Virus record (IMG/VR): IMGVR_UViG_3300028394_002697
Location: 1-23,240 of that record
Strand: one strand, 5' to 3'
From: a virus
Length of the DNA stretch: 23,240 bases
The notes below the pieces were generated by a model. The model worked only from the letters and a program-made list of their open reading frames with translations. It was not told the DNA's origin and ran no database searches. A program made the position numbers and the translations under genes. Of this stretch, positions 6,884 through 13,575 are shown piece after piece; the first letter of the stretch is position 1; every line of letters begins with the position of its first letter.

Positions 6884-8590
6884 ATGGCTCAATCCCTAGA
6901 TATTTACATCGATACAACTAGCGGAATTCTAGTATCTCGCGGAGCCGCAAGGGATGGAACTTTGCCCACCCTAACTCGAAACGACTCCTATAATCTTCGC
7001 GTACGCTTGCAAGAAAGAGATCAGGATGGCTTTTTACGCGATCTGGATACAAGTGGTTCGTCGCTAAAGCTTGGCATCGGTGGGATTGATGGTGACCCAA
7101 CGGCAGGACAATTCAAGTTGATTCTTAATAGCGTAACATCAAACGCCATCTCCTTCAATGCGACTCCGCTACAAGTTTATACCGCTATTTCTGGTGTTGC
7201 TGGTACTGGGGTTACTGTAACAACCTATGGTAATGAAAATTTTGCCTATCTAATTACTTCTCCGACTCTTGGCACGGCTATGTCGTTTGGCGGTTCTTCT
7301 TTTACCCTTTTTCCAACAAGCTCGGTTCTTGTAAGTACCCGTAGATTCCCAACCGCCTCGGTTGCCGCACAACAAGTCGTTCGCTTGGTTCGCAACCCAG
7401 CCGTGTATGCGGATACGTTTACCGCAGCCAGTACAGCCGGAGTTATCAGCTTGACTCAGCTTCAAGTCGGATCGTCTGGTACAACTGGAACGAATCAGAC
7501 ATGGCGGCTGAGCGTTGGCCCGGATGCAGAAGGCGGAAACATTGTTCTGAACTACGGTGCAAATAGCACGACCGGGATTGCTATCGGAGCCACCGCGGCC
7601 AGCTTTTCTGAAGCGCTTTCGGCCGTCACAGGCATCGGATCTGGGAACATCAGTGTGCAGGCTGGCAACAATCAGGGCGACTATACGATCAGCTTTGTTA
7701 GAAATCTAGGCCAGCAAAACGTTACGACAGCTCTTACCCTAGACGCTAGTGGCGTAATCTTTGGCAAATTCTTGCAAAGCACGGTCACCATGTCGACGGC
7801 CGAGCTGGATGAACTTTTTGCCGAAGCTGGCACAGATACCGTCACGCCTAAGATTGAGGTCGAATTAACCCAGGGAGGAACGCCCAAGACGGTTCTGCAA
7901 TCTGATATTACAGTTCGCAGGGATTTGATTACCACGGGATCTGCCGTTCCGGCTGCTCAAGCCAGCTATTACACGAAAGCAGAGGCAGACGCTCTTTTCG
8001 TCGAGGACAGCGCCACAAACGTCCACGCGACCGGCCGCAAGCTATACAACTCAAGCGGATCGGTATTCCTCGATTGGCAGAATAACACGATCGGAACAGG
8101 GGCGACCGTATTGGACTTATCCGGCACGGCCGTCACAATCACGGACGGCTACAACGTGGGGCTGGGAACTACTACTGGGACGCGTTTTGGAGTCAGCACG
8201 GCCTCTAAGCTTGCGTTTTATAACTCAACCCCGGTAACGCAGCCTAATGGCCCGAACGTGGTAAGCAGTTTATTAAGCCTGGGATTACTCCGTTTCGGCT
8301 CGACCACTTACGGCGTCCTGCCGCAAAGCGTCGACACGCTGACTCTCGTTACCTCGGTCACCTTTGGCACAGTCAACGCCAACGACCAGCACTACCGAGA
8401 TGTGGTAGTAACTGGTGCGGCAATAAACGACATTGTTTTAATTGGCCTACCTTCAGCAGTTTCAGCGGGGGCAGTGATTCAAGGCGTGGTGTATAAGACC
8501 AACACCGTCTGCCTGAGTTGCACTAACGCAGATAATACTTCCATCGCTGTAAACACCGCTACCTACCGCATCACCGTCATTGGTTATTAA
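6884..8590 (+). CDS. Tail fibre/tip protein
   Basis: 568 residues, rich in Thr, Ser, Gly and Val, with repeated beta segments. SYYTKAEADALFVED at about 363-377 is the short helical motif common in trimeric fibre shafts. The N-terminal 300 residues include two similar blocks (around GVAGTGVTVTTYGNENFAYLI and GIGSGNISVQAGNNQGDYTISF), suggesting duplicated beta domains. The C-terminal part after about 380 looks like a beta-helical shaft plus tip domain. It probably contacts the host surface. TTGACA stands 15 bases before the start codon. Confidence 0.65.
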   Translation: MAQSLDIYIDTTSGILVSRGAARDGTLPTLTRNDSYNLRVRLQERDQDGFLRDLDTSGSSLKLGIGGIDGDPTAGQFKLILNSVTSNAISFNATPLQVYTAISGVAGTGVTVTTYGNENFAYLITSPTLGTAMSFGGSSFTLFPTSSVLVSTRRFPTASVAAQQVVRLVRNPAVYADTFTAASTAGVISLTQLQVGSSGTTGTNQTWRLSVGPDAEGGNIVLNYGANSTTGIAIGATAASFSEALSAVTGIGSGNISVQAGNNQGDYTISFVRNLGQQNVTTALTLDASGVIFGKFLQSTVTMSTAELDELFAEAGTDTVTPKIEVELTQGGTPKTVLQSDITVRRDLITTGSAVPAAQASYYTKAEADALFVEDSATNVHATGRKLYNSSGSVFLDWQNNTIGTGATVLDLSGTAVTITDGYNVGLGTTTGTRFGVSTASKLAFYNSTPVTQPNGPNVVSSLLSLGLLRFGSTTYGVLPQSVDTLTLVTSVTFGTVNANDQHYRDVVVTGAAINDIVLIGLPSAVSAGAVIQGVVYKTNTVCLSCTNADNTSIAVNTATYRITVIGY

Positions 8591-8618
8591 CGCGGGGCAG
8601 TTGCCCTAACGAAATCCT

Positions 8619-9233
8619 ATGGGTAAAGTATTACACGCTGGCGGAAGTGGGTATCTTCCATTTTGCATCACACCAGCAAGCACAATTCCGCAAGAAGTTG
8701 TTGGCACTTACTATCCTTTTGCATTAAGCCTAGATAAATTAGTTTCCCTTTTTTGGAGAGTAAAAAAATGGACATACGAAGATAATCTCGGCCCAACTGG
8801 TGAAATCTTTTCATTGTTTGTAAATATTCCGGGGCCGGGAATCCAAGATTTGCCCGTAGATGAAGAAGGCTTGGTGTGTATTGATGCGTATATATATTTC
8901 AGCTATTTTCCTAGAGACAACGGGTTTAGTTACCTACGAGATTTTGCGTTATTTTCTGGATCGGTGTTAAAAGTTGGAGGTTTATACTATCCTAAATTTT
9001 ATTTTCAAGGTGACTTTCGTGATGACTCTATACCTATCTCTGGATCTGGCCTTACTCCTGGAGATATAGGCACATTCGAAACTGGTATTTTTACAATGTC
9101 GTGGCTTGGCCATAGTATATCGGCTCCGCTTTATTCATACGGAGGAGGCGAAACATTTAACCCAAAACTGACTGCAGTAGAGTACTGGTCTTATGGTGGA
9201 ACATACGACACAAGCACGGGCGCGCCCCTTTGA
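8619..9233 (+). CDS. Tail-associated protein, probable receptor-contact domain
   Basis: 204 residues, rich in Tyr, Phe, Gly and Pro, beta-type, with many aromatic surface-type patches (YYPFALSL, YIYFSYFPRD, LYYPKFYF). Base use is more AT-rich than in the flanking tail genes, as in the LamG gene further on. No family is recognised. Position behind the fibre gene suggests an adhesin or fibre accessory that is exchanged between phages. Confidence 0.45.
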   Translation: MGKVLHAGGSGYLPFCITPASTIPQEVVGTYYPFALSLDKLVSLFWRVKKWTYEDNLGPTGEIFSLFVNIPGPGIQDLPVDEEGLVCIDAYIYFSYFPRDNGFSYLRDFALFSGSVLKVGGLYYPKFYFQGDFRDDSIPISGSGLTPGDIGTFETGIFTMSWLGHSISAPLYSYGGGETFNPKLTAVEYWSYGGTYDTSTGAPL

Positions 9234-9251
9234 CATAGTTTTTCACATTAC

Positions 9252-9521
9252 ATGGCATACGATCTTCAAATTAATCAGGACACATCCCTTAGCGTTGGCG
9301 AATATGGCGGGAAAGTAACGACTACTACTGGCGTCGTTACTGGCAACTTCCAAGCAATTCAATTTATTTCCGATGGATCGTTTACGTCAGTTAGCCAAAC
9401 CTCCCTTACTGGCAACGCCTTAACTGGAATTACCTTTCCAGCCGGATTTGTTTTATTTGCGTCTGTTACCGCATTTCAGTTGGCTACTGGCAAAACCATC
9501 GCTTACACGCGGGGAACTTAA
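9252..9521 (+). CDS. Small beta-rich tail/fibre accessory protein
   Basis: 89 residues, dominated by Thr, Ser, Gly and Val, ending in a TFPAGFVLFASVTAFQLATGKTIAYTRG pattern that looks like one compact beta-sandwich or spike-like domain. There is no clear ribosome site in front of the ATG. It lies between two adhesion-type genes. Function is unknown; it could be a decoration or chaperone module. Confidence 0.45.
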   Translation: MAYDLQINQDTSLSVGEYGGKVTTTTGVVTGNFQAIQFISDGSFTSVSQTSLTGNALTGITFPAGFVLFASVTAFQLATGKTIAYTRGT

Positions 9522-9524
9522 GCC

Positions 9525-10199
9525 ATGTACCTCGGCCTCGGCCTGAGACTTCGCTCGCTTGTTGTCTCCAACACCCCCCCCTCATCACTACTTAGCGATC
9601 TGCTTGCCTACTGGAATTTGGATAATAATAGTTGGCTTGATTCAAGCGGAAATGGACGCACTTTAACAAGCAATAATGGAGTCGGAAATTCATCTGGGAT
9701 CATTAACAATGGCGCAATCTTTGATGAAACAAACTGGCTAAAGGCAAATTCAAACATTACCTTTGGAGCGAGCGCAACAATCTGCGCGTGGGTGAAAACA
9801 ACCACAGATGAAGGTTATCGCGTTATATTTGCAAGCAACGAGAATAGTGAAAATAACTTTCAAGTGGTATTCAACCCAACCGGGCAAATATATTATGAGA
9901 GCGTTGATGATGAGCCAATAACATCTTCTGGTTCCTATAATGATGATAACTGGCATTTTGTTGTATTAAAATATGGCTCTGGAACAATAGAGTTAAATAT
10001 CGACAATGTATCAATAGGAACTGAATCTTATACTTATCCAAATTTAGGTGTCGGATTTTTTATTGGGGCAAATAACAACGGAGAGTCAACATACATAGGA
10101 AGAATTGATGAGGTTGGGGCTTGGAGTCGTGCTTTGACTGGCGCAGAAATTACATCGCTCTACAACGCTGGAACAGGGAAAACTTATCCATTTAACTAA
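9525..10199 (+). CDS. LamG/concanavalin-like adhesion protein
   Basis: 224 residues. From about residue 25 it matches the LamG-like jelly-roll pattern: LLAYWNLDN, WLDSSGNGRTLT, ICAWVKTT, DDNWHFVVLKYGSGTIELNIDN, and the closing IGRIDEVGAWSRALTGAEITSLYNAG. Such domains bind glycans. It is AT-rich and Asn-rich compared with the central tail genes, suggesting acquisition. As the last structural gene before lysis, it probably decorates the fibre or virion and helps bind host polysaccharide. Confidence 0.8.
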   Translation: MYLGLGLRLRSLVVSNTPPSSLLSDLLAYWNLDNNSWLDSSGNGRTLTSNNGVGNSSGIINNGAIFDETNWLKANSNITFGASATICAWVKTTTDEGYRVIFASNENSENNFQVVFNPTGQIYYESVDDEPITSSGSYNDDNWHFVVLKYGSGTIELNIDNVSIGTESYTYPNLGVGFFIGANNNGESTYIGRIDEVGAWSRALTGAEITSLYNAGTGKTYPFN

Positions 10200-10201
10200 A
10201 G

Positions 10202-10330
10202 ATGAGCATCATGCAAATCCTGATCCTTCTTCTATTATTGTGTTCATGCTCGCCAAAGCGTTCAGACAACAATGCTCTGCCAAGATACAGCGATATGGGT
10301 GCGGCCGAGGATGCGGGTAAGGTAAAATGA
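10202..10330 (+). CDS. Small lipoprotein
   Basis: 42 residues: a short N-terminus, a run of Ile/Leu, then the lipobox LLLCSC with the lipidation cysteine at about residue 14, followed by a polar tail. Start ATG 10202, stop TGA 10328-10330. It opens the lysis block; a role as outer-membrane lipoprotein (spanin-like or superinfection exclusion) is inferred. Confidence 0.6.
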   Translation: MSIMQILILLLLLCSCSPKRSDNNALPRYSDMGAAEDAGKVK

Positions 10331-10486
10331 ATGACTACGCCCGACGACCGAAACACGCCTGGCTGGCGTGAATTTATTGCCAGCCTTCGCTTTTTAGAGG
10401 CGGAGGGATTTATTGTTCGCTGGACTGACGCCCAGGGTAACGAGTGGGTACGGATCGCGGACGGAGCTGAGAACGCCACTCTATGA
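10331..10486 (+). CDS. Small hypothetical protein
   Basis: 51 residues, starting at the base after the preceding stop and overlapping the next gene's ATG (10483). It contains GWREFIASLRFLEAEGFIVRWTDAQGNEWVRI, which reads as one helix followed by a beta hairpin. No family is recognised. The tight spacing supports a real gene. Confidence 0.5.
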   Translation: MTTPDDRNTPGWREFIASLRFLEAEGFIVRWTDAQGNEWVRIADGAENATL

Positions 10487-10743
10487 GCACAGATCAAGTC
10501 GCCGAACTTTCCGAACGTTTAAGCCTAGTTCGTGAATCAATCGCAAGAATAGAAACCCGCCAGTCGGTAATTTTAGATTTACTCGAACGCTCGCAAGCCA
10601 GCCTGGGCGAGTATCACGGCCGTCTGACCAACATGGAGCGCGAAGCCCACACGATTAAAACGAAACTCTGGCTAGTAGCGTTAGTCTCCGGGGCCGTGTT
10701 CAGCACGATCTGGGAACTGATTAAGCGCCGGATCAGCCTTTGA
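10483..10743 (+). CDS. Coiled-coil membrane protein, XhlA-like
   Basis: 86 residues: about 58 residues of heptad-like coiled coil rich in Glu, Arg and Leu, then one membrane segment (LWLVALVSGAVFSTIWELI, about 62-80) and a short basic tail. This architecture matches XhlA/hemolysin-type lysis accessory proteins, which sit at the membrane beside the holin. It overlaps the upstream gene by ATGA and precedes two further small membrane proteins. Confidence 0.55.
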   Translation: MSTDQVAELSERLSLVRESIARIETRQSVILDLLERSQASLGEYHGRLTNMEREAHTIKTKLWLVALVSGAVFSTIWELIKRRISL

Positions 10744-10758
10744 CACCCCGCCAAGGGC

Positions 10759-10929
10759 ATGGAACAACTCATCCCCACCTTACTAAGCGTCGATTGGCTC
10801 GGAGTACTCGGAGCGATCACCGCGCTCCTAACGGCAGTCATTGCAATCGCATCCTTCATCCCCGGCGACCAGCCTGAGAAGGCATTGCAAGCCGTGGTGG
10901 ACGTGCTTTCTAAATTCAGCCGAAAGTAA
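10759..10929 (+). CDS. Holin candidate
   Basis: 56 residues with a ribosome site (AAGGG) before ATG 10759. One long hydrophobic segment, LGVLGAITALLTAVIAIASFI, spans about residues 14-34; the C-terminal half is an amphipathic helix with basic end FSRK. The small size, single membrane span and location before the endopeptidase suggest a holin, the protein that times lysis by opening the inner membrane. Confidence 0.5.
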   Translation: MEQLIPTLLSVDWLGVLGAITALLTAVIAIASFIPGDQPEKALQAVVDVLSKFSRK

Positions 10930-10933
10930 AATA

Positions 10934-11104
10934 ATGATCGCCACGATCGTCGGCGTCGTGGGCAGTTTGCTGGGTATCTTGCTGTGGTTCTTAAAACGCA
11001 AAACGCCGCTTCAGCGTAACTTTGAATCGATCGAACTAGAACGCCGTAAAAGACTGAGAGACATCGATGCCTGGTGGACTAAACGCCCTCCTACTAGTTC
11101 TTAG
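10934..11104 (+). CDS. Small membrane protein, inner-membrane spanin candidate
   Basis: 56 residues from ATG 10934: an N-terminal membrane segment (IATIVGVVGSLLGILLWFL), then a charged Arg/Lys/Glu helix. Its last 38 bases overlap, in another frame, the start of a lipoprotein gene, the arrangement of Rz and Rz1. It is short for an i-spanin (usually 100 residues or more), so a membrane anchor of different function is possible. Confidence 0.45.
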   Translation: MIATIVGVVGSLLGILLWFLKRKTPLQRNFESIELERRKRLRDIDAWWTKRPPTSS

Positions 11105-11315
11105 TCTCGCGCTCTGCTCCTGTGCGACAACCTCGCAAACGCAGGACGGCCCGCCGCCAAGCCCAGACACGATCAGCTATTTCATCTACGAGTGGGACAA
11201 GGCCGAGCGAACAAACAAGCCCTGCCCACAAGCTTACCGAGATCTGTTTGCGCAATCGCTCAAGGCGCTTTCTGATAGCCTGGCAGAAACTGAAAGAGAG
11301 CGAGCGAGGCAGTGA
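11067..11315 (+). CDS. Outer-membrane lipoprotein, o-spanin (Rz1-like) candidate
   Basis: 82 residues. A hydrophobic signal (ALLLVLSLA) ends in lipobox LCSC at about 16-19, then a proline-containing linker (QDGPPPSPD) and a charged helix. It starts inside the preceding membrane-protein gene and its TGA overlaps the GTG of the endopeptidase. In the spanin model, the lipidated outer-membrane partner binds an inner-membrane protein to fuse the two membranes at lysis. Confidence 0.6.
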   Translation: MPGGLNALLLVLSLALCSCATTSQTQDGPPPSPDTISYFIYEWDKAERTNKPCPQAYRDLFAQSLKALSDSLAETERERARQ

Positions 11316-11830
11316 CCAGCCTCAGTGAGGCAAGCTCCCGCACCTTGCGGGCGATTGATTCGTTAGACGCCAGCTTTCAAAAGCAGGTCAGGGGATGGGT
11401 GAACGAAATGGTAACGAGCCGGATCGAGCCGCTGATCTACTGCGGCCGTCGCACCATGGAGGAGCAGGCCGCGCTATATGCGAAAGGTAGGACGATTAGC
11501 GGCAAGATCGTGACCAAGGCCAAGCCAGGGGAAAGCTATCACAACTACGGGCTGGCGTTTGATTGGGTGCCGTTAAAGCAGTCAGGCAAAAACGCGGATC
11601 TGTGGATCGCGGATTGGGACAACGAAACCGCTTTTCGGCTCGGTGAACACGTGGGTATTTCATTCCGCTTGGCTGGCATTAGCTGGGAAACAGGCCATTT
11701 GCAAAGCAGTGACTACAAGAGCTGGCGTGACATTCCACGCAACTCCGTGGAACAAGTAATGGTCAAGGACATCCCCAAAAAGACAAAGGCGAAAAGCCTA
11801 GTCAGTAATCGGCCGTGGAGTTCACGATGA
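11312..11830 (+). CDS. Endolysin, M15-family peptidase
   Basis: 172 residues. The LAS-type zinc motifs are visible: SYHNYGLAFDW (H77 and D84) and WETGHL (H129), with an upstream CGRRTMEEQAALYAKGR like the T5-type L-alanyl-D-glutamate endopeptidases. It cuts the peptide stems of peptidoglycan. There is no signal peptide, so release depends on the holin. It starts at GTG 11312, overlapping the spanin stop. The C-terminal 30 residues are basic and variable. Confidence 0.88.
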   Translation: MTSLSEASSRTLRAIDSLDASFQKQVRGWVNEMVTSRIEPLIYCGRRTMEEQAALYAKGRTISGKIVTKAKPGESYHNYGLAFDWVPLKQSGKNADLWIADWDNETAFRLGEHVGISFRLAGISWETGHLQSSDYKSWRDIPRNSVEQVMVKDIPKKTKAKSLVSNRPWSSR

Positions 11831-12141
11831 CGCCCGAGCACGAGAAGCATCTGGCGGGTATTGTGCGTGATTTAAGCAGGGATTTAGAAGCTAAGTATCG
11901 CAAAGGCCAAGAGGAGCACGGTGGGGCGTTGTGGCGCAGGCCCGTGTGGAAGGATGCGTGGGAAGAAGTGCTGGATCTGTGTACATACGTCCACACGTTA
12001 AAGATGCAGCTATCCGTCATAGCGGAGATTGCGCTGATCGGGGCGAGCGACGAGAGCGTGGTGGCTGCTCAATCCCGTGAAAGTTGCCGTCAGATTCTAG
12101 CCGTGCTGGAAGGGTTCCCGTCAGCGGCCGATAAAAAATGA
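11827..12141 (+). CDS. MazG-like all-alpha protein
   Basis: 104 residues, starting at ATG 11827 in an ATGA overlap (a GTG at 11815 is also in frame). Motifs KYRKGQEEHGG (23-33) and WEEVLDL (45-51) give Glu/Glu and Glu/Asp pairs on two helices, the layout of metal-binding sites in MazG-type nucleotide pyrophosphohydrolases. The rest is helical. If active it would hydrolyse (d)NTPs or an alarmone. The assignment is by pattern and moderate. Confidence 0.5.
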   Translation: MTPEHEKHLAGIVRDLSRDLEAKYRKGQEEHGGALWRRPVWKDAWEEVLDLCTYVHTLKMQLSVIAEIALIGASDESVVAAQSRESCRQILAVLEGFPSAADKK

Positions 12142-12881
12142 AATTCATCCGCAAGTGGAAGCGATGGCTGGCCGTATCATGCAGTCACGGACACCTGGCG
12201 AACGCGGCCGCGTGTAAGGCTGCGCTGGAGATGAAGCGGAGATGGCAACCAGATACTACTCTCCACCTTGGCGATTTTGTAGATCTGTCCGGGCTGATGG
12301 GTAGCGCAAGGAAAGATCCAGATTCGCCCGAACGCACTGCGTCAATCCGCGAGGACTTTGACGCTGGCCTTAATTTCGTTCGAGAACTGGCCCCACGCTA
12401 TATTTTTGAGGGGAACCATGAGCACCGCCTAACGGCTCTACAATACTCGCCAAGCGCGATTGTGGCTCATTGCTGCACGTCGGCGAAGTCGGAAATCTAT
12501 AATATGTGCAAGGATTTAAAGGCGCAGTATGTGCCTTACGATATTGAGAAAGGCTGGCGTGATTTGGGCGGAACAGCATTCGGCCACGGGTTTATGTTTT
12601 CAGAATCAGCAGTGCGCGACCACGTAGAGATGACTAGAAAGCCCATCGTAATGGGCCACTTGCATCGGGTAGATCGAGTGGCAGGCCGCAGCATCGGTGC
12701 GCCTGTCGGCTGGTCGATTGGTTGCTTGGCCGATATAGCCAGCATGCACTACGCCCGGCGCCAACGATCCGTTACCAGATGGCAGCACGGGGTGGCGTGG
12801 GGCGAGTACGTAGAAAACGGGCAGGGATGCACGGTAAACGTGCTTTCACCCATAGGAGGCGTATGGCGTTACCCGGTGTAA
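12138..12881 (+). CDS. Calcineurin-like metallophosphoesterase
   Basis: 247 residues with the family blocks in order: SCSHGH (14-19), GDFVD (45-49), GNHEHR (92-97), GHGF (149-152) and GHLHR (173-177). These are the dimetal ligands of calcineurin-type phosphoesterases. Motif I is normally D-x-H; here the Asp position is Cys15 (C-S-H), so metal binding may differ or activity may be reduced. Substrates in phages vary (nucleotides, DNA or RNA ends). It overlaps the MazG-like gene by ATGA; together they may act on nucleotides. Confidence 0.8.
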   Translation: MKFIRKWKRWLAVSCSHGHLANAAACKAALEMKRRWQPDTTLHLGDFVDLSGLMGSARKDPDSPERTASIREDFDAGLNFVRELAPRYIFEGNHEHRLTALQYSPSAIVAHCCTSAKSEIYNMCKDLKAQYVPYDIEKGWRDLGGTAFGHGFMFSESAVRDHVEMTRKPIVMGHLHRVDRVAGRSIGAPVGWSIGCLADIASMHYARRQRSVTRWQHGVAWGEYVENGQGCTVNVLSPIGGVWRYPV

Positions 12882-13162
12882 AGTCAGATTGGGCAACAGT
12901 CCTGACTGAGTATGTCGCTGGGTATCGGCAGGAGATAGTTCCTGATGGCTGGCTAACTAAAAACCAGATCGCCGAGCTTTGGGGTAAGTCGGCAAATTAC
13001 GCGAACAAACTTTTAGCTCATTTAGTTAAAGACGGCAGGGCCGAGAAAAAAAGTTATGTGGTTCGATTGCCTCACGTTGATTCAAAGGGCAAAAAGTTTT
13101 TAGGCCATTGCAGGAAAATACCCCACTACCGCCTTATTCCAGGCAAATCGCCCAAAAACTAG
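12863..13162 (+). CDS. Winged-helix DNA-binding protein
   Basis: 99 residues from ATG 12863, which has a strong ribosome site (AGGAGG) inside the end of the phosphoesterase gene. GWLTKNQIAELWGKSANYANKLLAHLVKDGRAEKK reads as helix-turn-helix, and SYVVRLPHVDSKGKK to HYRLI as the wing strands. Probably a transcription regulator. Its TAG shares the tetramer CTAG with the stop of the convergent RHH gene. Confidence 0.6.
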   Translation: MALPGVKSDWATVLTEYVAGYRQEIVPDGWLTKNQIAELWGKSANYANKLLAHLVKDGRAEKKSYVVRLPHVDSKGKKFLGHCRKIPHYRLIPGKSPKN

Positions 13163-13302
13163 CGTCTATTTTCTTTGGCCAGCTCTTTGACGAGCAGGGT
13201 GGTGATATATGCCGAAAGGGATAATCCGCTCTTTTTGGCAAGACGCTCGCCCTTGCGTTTTACTTTCGGGTCGATCGTAAGGTTTGTTTTCGCCTTTTTC
13301 AT
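13159..13302 (-). CDS. Ribbon-helix-helix repressor (minus strand)
   Basis: 47 residues from the ATG at 13302: KTNLTIDPKVKRKGERLAKKSGLSLSAYITTLLVKEL, a textbook RHH/MetJ-Arc pattern of one DNA-reading strand and two helices joined by GLSLS. RHH dimers bind short palindromes. No Shine-Dalgarno stands before this ATG. TACAAT lies 7 bases upstream, so the mRNA may start at the ATG (leaderless). The palindrome ATGCGTA-N5-TACGCAT lies between the promoter boxes, suggesting self-repression. Confidence 0.7.
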   Translation of the reverse strand: MKKAKTNLTIDPKVKRKGERLAKKSGLSLSAYITTLLVKELAKENRR

Positions 13303-13309
13303 AGGGAGG

Positions 13310-13337
13310 ATTGTATGCGTAATAAATACGCATTCAA
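13310..13337 (-). promoter_or_regulatory. Promoter with internal operator for the minus-strand RHH gene
   Basis: Minus strand: -35 TTGAAT (13332-13337), 16-bp spacer, -10 TACAAT (13310-13315), start expected at or next to the ATG at 13302. The perfect inverted repeat ATGCGTA ATAAA TACGCAT (13315-13333) fills the spacer and touches both boxes, so a bound repressor would block RNA polymerase. Confidence 0.6.
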
Positions 13338-13380
13338 GTTTAAAAAGAAAAGTTAATGCCCAAAAGAAATGTATTGCCAA

Positions 13381-13397
13381 TACGCAGGGTGTGCGTA
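13381..13397. promoter_or_regulatory. Second operator, TACGCA-N5-TGCGTA
   Basis: The same half-site as the operator at 13315-13333 appears twice more in the opposite arrangement, TACGCA GGGTG TGCGTA, 11 bases before the start of the plus-strand RHH gene. A bound dimer would cover the likely promoter or ribosome site of that gene. A TTGCCA (13374-13379) could be a -35 box, but no convincing -10 follows. Confidence 0.5.
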
Positions 13398-13407
13398 GTC
13401 AAGGCGT

Positions 13408-13569
13408 ATGGCTCGTCGTCCACTCAGCGGTTTAAAAGCGGAAAAGACCAACATCGTTCTGCCCGTTGCGGTGAAAAAAGCATCACAAAAACTGGCCGCT
13501 GCCCGCCGTATTTCGCTTTCCCAGCTCATTACTCAACTGCTTGCAAAAGCATCGGGAGAGCAAAGCTAG
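13408..13569 (+). CDS. Ribbon-helix-helix repressor (plus strand)
   Basis: 53 residues from ATG 13408. KTNIVLPVAVKKASQKLAAARRISLSQLITQLLAKA has the RHH strand-helix-helix pattern, distinct from but parallel to the minus-strand RHH protein. The ribosome site is weak (AAGG, 4 bases). Divergent from that gene across 105 bases holding two TGCGTA palindromes. Compare the Arc/Mnt pair of P22; here the two probably set lysogeny or excision. The gene lies 6 bases before the excisionase-like gene. Confidence 0.65.
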   Translation: MARRPLSGLKAEKTNIVLPVAVKKASQKLAAARRISLSQLITQLLAKASGEQS

Positions 13570-13575
13570 ATAACT

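Noticed and set aside
8590-8615. Terminator hairpin GGGC-AGTT-GCCC after the fibre gene
   Set aside because: Only four base pairs and no T tract.
13315-13356. 13-residue plus-strand peptide starting at ATG 13315 after GGGAGGA
   Set aside because: The start codon is part of the operator palindrome and the ribosome-like GGGAGGA lies in the minus-strand RHH promoter; too short and likely chance.
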